This document shows positions 1-7,916 of a stretch of DNA of 64,000 nt, in pieces (position 1 is the first letter of the stretch; the number at the start of each line of letters is the position of its first letter). Position numbers and translations under genes: made by a program. Where the stretch lies: positions 1 to 64,000 of the forward strand of contig NZ_QWBU01000010.1 of assembly GCF_003432075.1 (NCBI RefSeq). Direction: 5' to 3'. The notes below the pieces were generated by a model that searched no databases, was not told where the DNA came from, and saw only the letters and a list, made by a program, of their open reading frames with translations. Origin of the DNA: Shinella sp. WSJ-2. GTDB taxonomy: Bacteria; Pseudomonadota; Alphaproteobacteria; Rhizobiales; Rhizobiaceae.

Positions 1-2
1 TG

Positions 3-503
3 CGCCGCGAAGTCGGCATGGTGTTCCAGCACTTCAACCTCTTCCCGCATCTGACGATCCTGGAAAACTGCACGCTGGCGCCGATCTGGGTGCGCAAGAT
101 GCCGAAGAAGGACGCCGAGGAAGTGGCGATGCACTATCTGAAGCGCGTCAAGATTCCGGAACAGGCCAACAAGTATCCCGGTCAGCTCTCCGGCGGCCAG
201 CAGCAGCGCGTGGCGATCGCCCGCTCGCTGTGCATGAAGCCGAAGATCATGCTGTTCGACGAGCCGACCTCCGCACTCGATCCGGAAATGGTCAAGGAAG
301 TGCTCGACACGATGGTGTCGCTGGCCGAAGAAGGCATGACCATGCTGTGCGTGACGCACGAAATGGGCTTCGCCCGCCAGGTCGCCAACAGGGTGATCTT
401 CATGGACCAGGGCCAGATCGTCGAGCAGAACTCGCCGGCCGAATTCTTCGACAACCCGCAGCACGAGCGCACCAAGCTCTTCCTCAGCCAGATCCTGCAT
501 TGA
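3..503 (+). CDS. aapP: General L-amino acid ABC transporter ATP-binding protein (partial, 5' end cut by window)
   Basis: This is the C-terminal two thirds of a polar amino acid ABC ATPase; the frame is open to the left edge, so the Walker A loop lies outside the window. Visible parts are the Q-loop region ([11 protein letters not shown]), the ABC signature [14 protein letters not shown], Walker B (IMLFDEP) with catalytic Glu, the D-loop (SALDPE) and the switch His (CVTHEMG). The Q-loop to C-terminus reads like rhizobial AapP, the ATPase of the broad-specificity AapJQMP importer, including the segment [13 protein letters not shown] and the LSQILH end. AapJ, Q and M would lie just upstream, off-window. 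No clear terminator follows, but the next gene has its own Shine-Dalgarno sequence. A GlnQ-type paralogue is the alternative; the ATPase family itself is certain. Confidence 0.9.
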   Translation, partial: RREVGMVFQHFNLFPHLTILENCTLAPIWVRKMPKKDAEEVAMHYLKRVKIPEQANKYPGQLSGGQQQRVAIARSLCMKPKIMLFDEPTSALDPEMVKEVLDTMVSLAEEGMTMLCVTHEMGFARQVANRVIFMDQGQIVEQNSPAEFFDNPQHERTKLFLSQILH

Positions 504-576
504 GCGCAGACGACAAGACTGAACCCCTTTCCTGAAATGCTTTGCGTCCTTCCGGGCGTCGAGAGGCAATAGAACC

Positions 577-2199
577 ATGGCAGACACTCGGCTCACGACG
601 GGAGAATATCTCGTCCGACTTCTCGAATCCTACGGTGTCGAGCTGATCTTCGGCATTCCCGGCGTGCATACGGTGGAACTCTATCGCGGCCTGCCGGCCA
701 CGAAGATCCGCCATGTGACGCCCCGCCACGAGCAGGGGGCGGGCTTCATGGCCGACGGCTATGCACGCGTGACCCGCAAGCCGGGTGTCTGCTTCATCGT
801 TACCGGTCCCGGCATGACCAACATCGCCACCGCCATGGGCCAGGCCTATGCCGATTCCGTGCCGATGCTGGTCATCTCGGCGGTGAATGCACGTGATCAA
901 CTGGCCATGGGCCAGGGCCGGCTGCACGAACTGCCCTCGCAGCGCAATCTGGTGGCGGGCGTTTGCGCCTTCAGCCACACGCTGCTCGATCCCGCCCAGC
1001 TTCCCGAAGTGATGGCGCGCGCCTTCACGGTGTTCAATTCGGCGCGTCCGCGGCCCGTCCATATCGAAATCCCGCTTGACGTCATCGTCGCGGAGGCGGG
1101 ACATCTGTCGGCAGACGCCTGGCCGCTGCCCGGCCGCGCCGCTGCCGATCCGGCAGCGATCGAGAGAGCAGCATCGATCCTCAAGGGGGCCAAACGCCCG
1201 TTGATCGTCGCCGGCGGCGGGGCTGCTGATGCGGCTGCCGAGATTACGGCCATCGCCGAAAAGCTCGATGCCCCCGTCTTTATGACGATCAACGGCCGCG
1301 GCATCCTGAAGCCCGGCCATGCGCTGACGCTGACGGGCAATCTCGGCATGCCGCCGCTGCTTGCGGAACTCGAAGCCAGCGACGCGATCCTCGCCATCGG
1401 CACGGAGTTCGGCGAGACGGAGATGTACCCCGAGCCGAAGCCGCTCTCCTTCGGCGGCCCGCTGATCCGCATCGACATCGATCCGGCGCAGATCGTCACG
1501 GGGCTGCGCGCCGACGTGCCGATCGCCGCCGATGCGAAACTCGCCGCCACCGCGCTGAATGCCGCGTTGGACGATATCGGCAAGGCCGGCGACGGCGCTG
1601 CCCGCGCGAAGTCGGTCCGCGAGAGGGTTGAGGCTGGTCTCTGGCCCGCCTGCCGCACGCATGGAAGACTGATGGAGATCATCAGCAGGACCTTGCCGGA
1701 CGCCACCGTGGCGGGCGACCAGACGGAGCCGGTCTATGCGATCAATCAGTTCTATCAGGCGCCGCAAGTGCGCTCCTTCTTTAACTCTTCAACTGGCTAC
1801 GGCACGCTGGGCTACGGCTTGCCAGCGGCCTTCGGGGCCAAGCTCGGCGCGCCCCATCGCCCGTCCGTCTGCCTGATCGGTGACGGCGGGCTGCAGTTTT
1901 CGATACAGGAACTGGCGAGTGCGGTGGAAGCGGGCATCGCGACCGCCGTCGTGATCTGGAACAATACGAGCTACGGCGAGATCAAGGCTTTCATGGCAGA
2001 GCGCGACATCCCGCAGATCGGCGTCGATATCTTCACGCCCGACTTTGTGGGGCTTGCCAGGGCATTCGGCTGCGAAGCGTCGCGGCCGGGATCGATCGCC
2101 GCGCTGGAGGCCGAACTGACGGCATCGGCCGCCCGCAACGTGCCCACCGTCATCGAGATCATAGCGGATTCGGTATTGGCGAAAGCTTTGGAGAGATAA
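577..2199 (+). CDS. Thiamine-diphosphate decarboxylase, 5-guanidino-2-oxopentanoate decarboxylase (AruI) type
   Basis: A 540-residue ThDP enzyme of the acetolactate synthase/benzoylformate decarboxylase superfamily, full length. The N-terminal PYR domain carries the catalytic Glu in RHEQGAGF (Glu52). The middle domain spans roughly 185-330. The C-terminal PP domain has the Mg-ThDP motif GDGG (435-438) ending at Asn462-Asn463. The overall sequence resembles proteins annotated as 5-guanidino-2-oxopentanoate decarboxylase, which in the arginine transaminase route converts 2-ketoarginine to 4-guanidinobutanal. No AruH transaminase or aldehyde dehydrogenase is adjacent, so the substrate is inferred only from similarity. 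An acetolactate synthase-like or oxalyl-CoA-like role cannot be excluded. The start at 577 has GAGAGG upstream. It sits 73 bp after aapP in the same direction. Confidence 0.75.
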   Translation: MADTRLTTGEYLVRLLESYGVELIFGIPGVHTVELYRGLPATKIRHVTPRHEQGAGFMADGYARVTRKPGVCFIVTGPGMTNIATAMGQAYADSVPMLVISAVNARDQLAMGQGRLHELPSQRNLVAGVCAFSHTLLDPAQLPEVMARAFTVFNSARPRPVHIEIPLDVIVAEAGHLSADAWPLPGRAAADPAAIERAASILKGAKRPLIVAGGGAADAAAEITAIAEKLDAPVFMTINGRGILKPGHALTLTGNLGMPPLLAELEASDAILAIGTEFGETEMYPEPKPLSFGGPLIRIDIDPAQIVTGLRADVPIAADAKLAATALNAALDDIGKAGDGAARAKSVRERVEAGLWPACRTHGRLMEIISRTLPDATVAGDQTEPVYAINQFYQAPQVRSFFNSSTGYGTLGYGLPAAFGAKLGAPHRPSVCLIGDGGLQFSIQELASAVEAGIATAVVIWNNTSYGEIKAFMAERDIPQIGVDIFTPDFVGLARAFGCEASRPGSIAALEAELTASAARNVPTVIEIIADSVLAKALER

Positions 2200-2254
2200 G
2201 GAAAATGCCGGGCGACCTATAACCGGGACGGCGTGGTCTTGCTGCCGAAATCCC

Positions 2255-2398
2255 TTATTCGGCCGGTGTTTTGGCGACAGCCTCCACGCTCACAGCAGAA
2301 GGTCCTTGCTGTGAGGTGAAGAGGGCCATGCTCAGGATCGAGCCGAAAATGACGATGAAGGTCGCGAGCAGGCACAGGCCGATGAGGTTCGTTCGCAT
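2255..2398 (-). CDS. Small single-pass membrane protein, 47 aa
   Basis: An unannotated-size frame encodes 47 residues: a short MRTN start, a hydrophobic span of about 24 residues (LIGLCLLATFIVIFGSILSM), then a hydrophilic tail ending KTPAE. A Shine-Dalgarno-like AAAGAGA lies about 8 nt before the ATG. It is transcribed opposite to the flanking genes, in the gap between the ThDP enzyme and the secreted protein at 2619. Small proteins of this form (one helix plus a Ser/Ala/Pro tail) are common in rhizobial genomes and mostly uncharacterised. I do not recognise a named family. Coding is supported by the coherent membrane-protein composition and the ribosome-binding site, not by homology. Confidence 0.5.
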   Translation of the reverse strand: MRTNLIGLCLLATFIVIFGSILSMALFTSQQGPSAVSVEAVAKTPAE

Positions 2399-2618
2399 GG
2401 ATTAGTCTCTTTGTGAAAGGAGCGTTCCATAACGGTCAGATGTCATGGACATAATCGTGACGCGATAATCAATAAATCGCCCGTTTGTTCCCCATCCGTC
2501 TCCTTTGGTGCTGGTATTGCCTGAGGCGTAACTTGCTTTCCGTGAGGATGGAACATTGCCTCCACATGGGGTGTTCTTCGAACCATGCGGACTTGACCGC
2601 GCCAAAGAGGAGATATCC

Positions 2619-2939
2619 ATGTTTACGAAATTTACCACGATTGCCGCCGCTGCCACCCTGATCGGTTTTTCTGCTTTCGCCCAGACCAGCAGCGGTGAGG
2701 CCGCAGGTACCACCAACGCTGGCGACCAAGCGCAAATGCAGATGGACGATGCCACCGCCAACGTCTTCTACAGTGATGTAAAGGCCCGCACGATGCGTCC
2801 TGAAGCCGAATGGTCGAAGAACTGGGCCGGCCTGAGCGACGAACAGCGCGCCAAGATGAAGTCGGACTGCTCGACGAACGGTGCCACGGCACGGAGCGAA
2901 GGTGACACCCGCGTCTGCGAATGGGCCGGTAATAACTAA
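2619..2939 (+). CDS. Small secreted protein of unknown function, 106 aa
   Basis: The protein starts MFTKFTT and has a Sec signal peptide of about 21 residues ending AFA-Q, so it is predicted to be periplasmic or extracellular. The mature part of about 85 residues is acidic to neutral, with a low-complexity Ser/Gly/Ala/Gln/Met stretch followed by a more folded-looking region (VKARTMRPEAEWSKNWAGLS) and two Cys near the C-terminus that could form a disulfide. A strong AGGAG precedes the ATG at 2619, so an upstream in-frame extension from 2556 is rejected because it would place the signal peptide internally. A strong terminator follows. Similar small exported proteins occur in rhizobia as hypothetical proteins; I cannot assign a function. 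Confidence 0.75.
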   Translation: MFTKFTTIAAAATLIGFSAFAQTSSGEAAGTTNAGDQAQMQMDDATANVFYSDVKARTMRPEAEWSKNWAGLSDEQRAKMKSDCSTNGATARSEGDTRVCEWAGNN

Positions 2940-2963
2940 ATCGGCATCATAAAATGATGAAAA

Positions 2964-2987
2964 AGCCCCGCTTGGCGGGGCTTTTTT
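2964..2987 (+). terminator. Rho-independent terminator
   Basis: A perfect 8-bp GC-rich stem (AGCCCCGC / GCGGGGCT) with a 3-nt loop is followed by six T. It ends transcription of the secreted protein gene at 2619-2939. Confidence 0.9.
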
Positions 2988-3118
2988 ATGGGCTGACTCG
3001 CAGCAAGCGCTTTTGGCCTGCGGGTAATCGACGTCGCTGAAGGGATTTGTCGCGGTGACAATGCAGTCGATCGCTTTCAAACTGCAAGGCAGCCTATGAT
3101 GGAAGGGAGGAGAACAGG

Positions 3119-4006
3119 ATGACGCTTTTTAGTGGCCTTTCGGCCTTTACCATCACCCCGACGGACGCGGCAGGGCATGTCGATACCGAGACGCTTGGTC
3201 GCCTCCTCGACCGCATTACGCGCGCCGGCGCTGATTCCATCGGCCTTCTCGGCAGCACGGGCGGCTATGCCTTTCTCTCGCGCGACGAGCGGCGACGTGC
3301 GGTGGATACGGCGATGCAGCGCGTTGGCGATAGGGTTCCCGTTATCGTGGGTGTCGGCGCCTTGCGCACTGACGAGGCCGAGGCGCTCGCCCGCGATGCG
3401 AAGGCGGCGGGCGCGAATGGGCTGCTGCTTGCGCCCATGTCCTATACGCCGCTGACGGAGGAGGAAGTCTTTCAGCACATGGCGAGCGTTGCTGCGGCGG
3501 GTGAATTGCCACTCTGCATCTACAACAATCCGGGCACGACGCGTTTCGTTTTCAGCGATGATCTCATCGCGCGGCTCGCCAAGCTTCCCCTTATCGACGC
3601 TATCAAGATGCCGCTGCCCGCTGACGGCGATTTTCGCGGCGAGCTTGCCCGGTTGCGCGCCTTGACGCCGGAGGGTTTTTTCATCGGTTACAGTGGCGAC
3701 TGGGGGGCAGGACAATCGCTGCTGTCGGGCGGTGATGCCTGGTACAGCGTGGTCGGCGGGCTTCTGCCCGCTGAAGCGCTCGCCTTGACCCGTGCCGCCA
3801 TGGCTGGCGACCGGGCGGAAGCCGAACGGATCGATGCGACTTTCGAACCGCTCTGGGCGTTGTTCAAGCAATTCGGCAGTTTCCGGGTAATGTTTGCCAT
3901 CGCTGAGTTGCTCGACCTCTGCCGGGTTCTCCCGCCGCGGCCGGTCCTGCCGCTCGGTGCCGAGGATCGTCTTCGGGTGAAAGCGGCGCTGGAAAACCTG
4001 CAATAA
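3119..4006 (+). CDS. Dihydrodipicolinate synthase/N-acetylneuraminate lyase (DapA) family aldolase
   Basis: A 295-residue class I aldolase with the TIM-barrel fold of the DapA/NanA family, of normal length. The N-terminus (GLSAFTITPTD) and the GLLGSTGGYAFLS segment match the family's pyruvate/keto-acid binding region. The YNNPG motif supplies the conserved Tyr, and Lys163 in the DAIKMPL segment is the Schiff-base lysine. The family includes lysine biosynthesis DapA and many catabolic keto-acid aldolases and dehydratases. This copy diverges from housekeeping DapA and has no lysine gene nearby, so a catabolic aldolase is more likely. A strong GGGAGG precedes the ATG. A tautomerase gene follows 86 bp downstream, possibly in the same transcript. 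Confidence 0.8.
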   Translation: MTLFSGLSAFTITPTDAAGHVDTETLGRLLDRITRAGADSIGLLGSTGGYAFLSRDERRRAVDTAMQRVGDRVPVIVGVGALRTDEAEALARDAKAAGANGLLLAPMSYTPLTEEEVFQHMASVAAAGELPLCIYNNPGTTRFVFSDDLIARLAKLPLIDAIKMPLPADGDFRGELARLRALTPEGFFIGYSGDWGAGQSLLSGGDAWYSVVGGLLPAEALALTRAAMAGDRAEAERIDATFEPLWALFKQFGSFRVMFAIAELLDLCRVLPPRPVLPLGAEDRLRVKAALENLQ

Positions 4007-4092
4007 TGTCCAGCGCGGAATTTCGCATCCCAGCTTGAGATATCCTTCTCGCTCAGTCTAAGCTCCTCGCTCGAAATGCAATGGAGAGGACG

Positions 4093-4326
4093 ATGCCGCA
4101 CGTCATCTTGAAAATGCTCGAGGGTCGTAGCGAAGAGCAGAAACAGGCACTGGCCGAAGCCCTCACCAGAGCGGTGACAACGACGCTCGGCTGCGGCGAG
4201 GATCTTGTGTCGATCGGGATCGAGGATTTCAAGGACGCGGAATGGATGGCGAAGGTCTATGGGTCCGACATCCGGGAGCGTTCCGACACCATCTATAGAA
4301 TGCCGGGTTACGGTCCCGAAGATTGA
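4093..4326 (+). CDS. 4-oxalocrotonate tautomerase family protein
   Basis: The 77-residue product begins Met-Pro-His-Val-Ile. After Met removal the N-terminal proline is the catalytic base of this superfamily, and this decides the start at 4093 rather than the upstream ATG at 4081, which would bury the proline. The upstream GGAGAGG is at Shine-Dalgarno distance from 4093. The family forms small beta-alpha-beta subunits that assemble as hexamers or trimers and isomerise enol/keto acids. The C-terminal YRMPGYGPED is typical of tautomerases longer than 4-OT itself. The preceding DapA-family aldolase could share a keto-acid pathway with it, but no substrate can be named. Confidence 0.8.
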   Translation: MPHVILKMLEGRSEEQKQALAEALTRAVTTTLGCGEDLVSIGIEDFKDAEWMAKVYGSDIRERSDTIYRMPGYGPED

Positions 4327-4492
4327 GTTGCTGCCAGTCGGCGTTTGATATCGCCGCTGCGGATTCATCTCAACCGGGGCTTGCTCCCGGCTTGCGGTAG
4401 TGGTTCGAATGTCCTCCGTTCTTTTTTCAAAGGGCCGGGATTTTGTTTTGGGAGAAGCCCGTACCAGAGCGGGCGAAAAGGGAGTTGAGACA

Positions 4493-5608
4493 ATGCGAAA
4501 GATTCTGATCCTCGGCACGGCGCTCGGCCTGCTCATGGGGACCGCCGCGCGGGCGGACGACATTACCTTTGCGGTCGCCGGCCCGCTGACCGGTCCGCTC
4601 GCGACTATCGGCGACCAGTTCAAGCAGGGCGCGCAGGCCGCCGCCGACGCCATCAATGCCAAGGGCGGCGTGATGGGCAAGCAGATCAAGCTGCAGTTCG
4701 AAGACGACCAGTGCGATCCCAAGCAGGCCGTTTCGGTCGCCAACCGTATCGCGGCTGCCGGCATCAAGTTCGTCGATGGCCATGCCTGCTCAGGTTCGAG
4801 CATCCCGGCTTCGGCCGTCTACGCCGAAAACGGTACGCTGATGATGAGCCCGGCGTCGTCGAACCCGGTCATGACGGATGATGCCGCTGCCAAGGGCTGG
4901 ACGAATATCATGCGCCTCTACACGCGCGACGACGCGCAGGGCGCCTTCATCGGCCCGTGGATCGCCAAGCAATATGCCGGCAAGAACGTCGCCGTGCTGC
5001 ATGACAAGACGGCCTATGGCCAGGGTGTCGCGGATGCGGTGCGCGCCACGATGAATGCCAATGGCCTTAAGGAAGTGCTGGCCGAAGGCATCAATGCCGG
5101 CGAGAAGGACTACAACGCCCTCGTCACCAAGCTGAAGGATGCCAAGGTCGACGTCGTCTATTTCGGCGGTTACCATCCGGAAGCCGGCCTCATCCTGCGC
5201 CAGGCAGCCGAGCAGGCTTATAAGTTCCAGCTGATCATGCCCGATTCCATCGCCTCGCCGGAATTCTGGCAGGTGGCCGGTCCGGCCGGCGAAGGCACGC
5301 TGTTCGTCTTCCCGTCCGACCCGCAGGCAAAGCCGGAAGCGAAGGAAGCCGTCGCGAAGATCCAGGCCGGCGGTTTCAAGCCGGAAGGCTTTACGCTGTT
5401 CTCCTACGCCGTGATCCAGGCCTTTGCCCAGGGCATCGAGCGTGCCGGCTCGGATGATCCGACCGAAGTCGCCAAGGCGCTGAAGGACGGCAAGTCGATC
5501 GACACCGTCGTCGGAACGGTCACTTTCGACGAGAAGGGCGACCTGAAGGACGCGAGCTACGACATCAACCGCTGGAGCAACGGCAACTACGCGCCGATCG
5601 CGCAGTAA
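4493..5608 (+). CDS. Branched-chain amino acid ABC transporter substrate-binding protein (orphan, LivK/BraC type)
   Basis: A 371-residue periplasmic binding protein of the Leu/Ile/Val (type I) family. The signal peptide (MRKILILGTALGLLMGTAARA) is cut before DDITFAVAGPLTG, which fixes the start at 4493; GGGAG lies upstream. Family hallmarks are GPLTGP near the mature N-terminus, the GGVMGKQIKL segment, HACSGSSIPAS in the ligand-binding cleft, and AYGQGVAD in the second lobe. It is clearly paralogous to the binding protein at 47956, including a shared YGQG block and VYFGG/VYWGG. No permease or ATPase is adjacent, so it is an orphan that may feed the livHMGF transporter at 43.5-47.5 kb. Rhizobia are known to use additional BraC-like proteins with one transporter. 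A terminator follows. Confidence 0.85.
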   Translation: MRKILILGTALGLLMGTAARADDITFAVAGPLTGPLATIGDQFKQGAQAAADAINAKGGVMGKQIKLQFEDDQCDPKQAVSVANRIAAAGIKFVDGHACSGSSIPASAVYAENGTLMMSPASSNPVMTDDAAAKGWTNIMRLYTRDDAQGAFIGPWIAKQYAGKNVAVLHDKTAYGQGVADAVRATMNANGLKEVLAEGINAGEKDYNALVTKLKDAKVDVVYFGGYHPEAGLILRQAAEQAYKFQLIMPDSIASPEFWQVAGPAGEGTLFVFPSDPQAKPEAKEAVAKIQAGGFKPEGFTLFSYAVIQAFAQGIERAGSDDPTEVAKALKDGKSIDTVVGTVTFDEKGDLKDASYDINRWSNGNYAPIAQ

Positions 5609-5633
5609 GACGTTCTGGCCAGACGAAAACGGA

Positions 5634-5661
5634 AGGGCCCGGGCACGTGCCGGGCCTTTTT
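5634..5661 (+). terminator. Terminator between convergent genes
   Basis: A 7-bp stem (GGCCCGG / CCGGGCC) with a 7-nt loop is followed by five T. It ends the binding-protein gene. The T-run overlaps the stop codon of the minus-strand deacetylase gene, so it may also act, less well, in the other direction. Confidence 0.85.
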
Positions 5662-6397
5662 ACGCCGAGAGGATGACGGCTTCGATCCGACGGCTTTCGG
5701 CGGCATGGCCGGGGCATTGCATGGGGTCCGCGGCCGAGCCGGGATGCACCATCATGAGGCTGTCCGCCGGGGCGGCATCAAGTAGCCGTGGTAGCCAACG
5801 GGCCACCTGATCGGGATCGTCGAGGCGCAGGAAGCCGGAGAAATCGTGGTTCGTCGCCCAGCCCGCCTTGCGAAAGGTTCGCGCCGCCCGGGCGGCGAGC
5901 GCGGCGATCAGCAAAACCTTCGGACCGCCGGCGCGGACATTCAGCGTGAGGCCGGAGAGTGTGGCAGGGAGCGGGATGCGGATCCAGGTTTCCGTCCTAT
6001 GCGGTAATGTTGCCGCGCTGGCATCGAGACCGGGCAGGCAGTGGCAGTGCTGGTGTCCGTCATAGTAGTCGGGCAGAAAGCCGAAGACGGTCTGGAATGT
6101 TTCCGTCTGCCGCTGGAATTCATGCCTGATGTCTTCTGGCACACTGCCGGAAAGGCAGGCGCGGAGCAGGCGGCCGATGCCGCGATGGGCACCTTTCCCG
6201 GAGAAATCGTGTGTGACATTGAGGTGCAGTCCCACCTGCGCGCCGTGATTGCGCAAGAGGCGGAGCCGCTCGATGTCTGCGGGCGGGATGCCTCCGTCGA
6301 TCATCACCGACGTGCCGTCCAGCCGGCGGCGCTCGATCAGGTCCAGAATGACCCGATCGTGCTCGCGCCCCAGCCCGAAATCGTCGGCGATCCGCAT
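5660..6397 (-). CDS. ChbG/HpnK (YdjC) family carbohydrate deacetylase, NaxD-like
   Basis: A 245-residue metal-dependent deacetylase of the YdjC superfamily. Metal and catalytic motifs are ADDFG at residues 4-8, GLHLN with the conserved His, and the HQHCH cluster in the YDGHQHCHCLPG segment. The family removes N-acetyl groups from chito-oligosaccharides (ChbG), hopanoid glucosamine (HpnK) or undecaprenyl-phosphate N-acetylhexosamine (NaxD). It is the last gene of a four-gene minus-strand operon (GtrA, GT2, GT39, deacetylase), 7 nt after the GT39 stop and with GGAGTGAGGG before its ATG. That context argues for a lipid-linked sugar substrate as in NaxD rather than chitin. The N-terminus is short, with the ADDFG strand starting almost at Met1. 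Specificity is inferred. Confidence 0.8.
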   Translation of the reverse strand: MRIADDFGLGREHDRVILDLIERRRLDGTSVMIDGGIPPADIERLRLLRNHGAQVGLHLNVTHDFSGKGAHRGIGRLLRACLSGSVPEDIRHEFQRQTETFQTVFGFLPDYYDGHQHCHCLPGLDASAATLPHRTETWIRIPLPATLSGLTLNVRAGGPKVLLIAALAARAARTFRKAGWATNHDFSGFLRLDDPDQVARWLPRLLDAAPADSLMMVHPGSAADPMQCPGHAAESRRIEAVILSA

Positions 6398-6404
6398 CGT
6401 GCCC

Positions 6405-7916
6405 TCACTCCGCCGAGATATAGACGACCGCCAGTTCGAAATCGATCCGCTTGGGATAGCGGAACCCCGAACGATGTACGGTCAGAACTTTCGCCTCCGC
6501 CTTGAGGCCGTTTTCTGCGGCCCAGGCGATTGTTTCGTTCATGCAGGCCGTCTGGACCTTGCCCGGCAAAGCCAGGGAGCAGAGCACGACGCCGGCTTCG
6601 CTTTTCCAGCTTGCGCGTGGCGGATAATAGCCGGGTAGCCGGTCGGGAAGCGCCGGCAGTGCCTCGATCTCTTCCGGTGACAGCAGGGCAATATTGGCGG
6701 CATTGTTACCCGATGCGATCCATGCCAGCGGCTGGGTGTGTTCGCCCTTCCAGGTCTCGATGATCACCTGCGCGCTTTCTTCCCACGGCGTATACTGCTC
6801 CGTATTGCCCTTCACGCTCGCCATGACACCAGAAACGATGCCACCAACGATCATGAGCGGCCAGATGAAGCGGAAGGCAGAGACGATCTTGGGGCCGTTC
6901 GTTTCCAGCAGCGGCGCATCGGCATTGCGCACGAGATAGAGCGTGAAGGCGAGGCCGATCGGAATTGCCCAGGGTGTGGAGAGGACCGCGAGGCCGATGA
7001 TTGCGAAGCCGAGCGTGGTGAGCCATGGTCCGATGGCAACGAATGACAGCATGCTGTCGCCTGCCGGGCGCTTCAACAATTTTCCGAAGCGCCGCAGCGG
7101 CGAGCCTCCGACAAGGAAGAGCGCGGCGACGATTAGCGGCACCGGCCAATAGAAGAAGGGAGAGACCGCGAATTTTGCGATGTAGTAGATCGCCTCCTTC
7201 AACCCGTCGCCATTGCCTTGTTCGCTCGCATAAGCCACGGCTTCCCGGTGTTGGAGCAGCCAATAGAGATGCGGCGAGAGGATCAGCAGAAAGGCAATGA
7301 GAGCAATCCAGGGAACGGCGGTGAACCAGAGATGCCGTCGCGCGGATGTGAAGGTGCTCGCAAAAAGCGGGATGAGCAGTACGACGGAATAGTATTTGCT
7401 GAGGATCGATATGGCGGCGATGACGCCAAATAGCAGGGCATAGAGGTTTCTGCGACCACCCTCCGATGTCGTCACGCGCACGAACGCCCACGCCGTCCAG
7501 GGCCAGGTGGCGAGGCAGATCGAGTTCATGTTGAGCTTGCTGCTCAATGTCAGATAGGGCAGCGCCAGGACGCACAGGGCAAGCGCTACGGCGATGTGCC
7601 GCTCTTCGAATTTCAATGCCCGCGCGAGAGCTCGGATGCCGAATAGCGCGACGGCGAGATTGACCGCAGAGAGCAGATAGAAGGATGCCACGCTCTGCGG
7701 CGCAACCATGAACCACAGCTTCGCCATCCAGGGCAGGAACTGCGGGTGCTTGCTGGATCCGAGAAGCCAGTGCTGCGACCAGGCATAGACCTCCGCCATG
7801 TCGCCATACCCATCGAGCACGGTTTTTGCGGCGATGGTCATCAACCACCAAACGAGGGCATGGATCAGGATGAAGGGCGTCGTCCTGGTGAAGAATGCGT
7901 CTTTGCCTGTCGTCAT
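6405..7916 (-). CDS. Glycosyltransferase family 39 protein (ArnT/FlmK-like membrane transferase)
   Basis: A 503-residue integral membrane protein with about ten or more hydrophobic segments in the first 380 residues and a soluble periplasmic C-terminal domain. The first periplasmic loop contains DGYGDMAEVYAWSQHW followed by HPQF, the acidic loop that holds the catalytic Asp in the GT39/ArnT superfamily. These enzymes use a polyprenyl-phosphate sugar donor on the periplasmic side and transfer it to lipid A or another envelope acceptor. Its start overlaps the GT2 stop by ATGA, so the two are translationally coupled. With GtrA, GT2 and a YdjC deacetylase it forms an Arn/Flm-like pathway. The acceptor (lipid A, core or another glycolipid) is not visible from sequence. 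Confidence 0.8.
   Translation of the reverse strand: MTTGKDAFFTRTTPFILIHALVWWLMTIAAKTVLDGYGDMAEVYAWSQHWLLGSSKHPQFLPWMAKLWFMVAPQSVASFYLLSAVNLAVALFGIRALARALKFEERHIAVALALCVLALPYLTLSSKLNMNSICLATWPWTAWAFVRVTTSEGGRRNLYALLFGVIAAISILSKYYSVVLLIPLFASTFTSARRHLWFTAVPWIALIAFLLILSPHLYWLLQHREAVAYASEQGNGDGLKEAIYYIAKFAVSPFFYWPVPLIVAALFLVGGSPLRRFGKLLKRPAGDSMLSFVAIGPWLTTLGFAIIGLAVLSTPWAIPIGLAFTLYLVRNADAPLLETNGPKIVSAFRFIWPLMIVGGIVSGVMASVKGNTEQYTPWEESAQVIIETWKGEHTQPLAWIASGNNAANIALLSPEEIEALPALPDRLPGYYPPRASWKSEAGVVLCSLALPGKVQTACMNETIAWAAENGLKAEAKVLTVHRSGFRYPKRIDFELAVVYISAE

Noticed and set aside
484-1767. Minus-strand 427-codon open frame
   Set aside because: Antisense to the ThDP decarboxylase; Arg/Asp/Gly-rich shadow.
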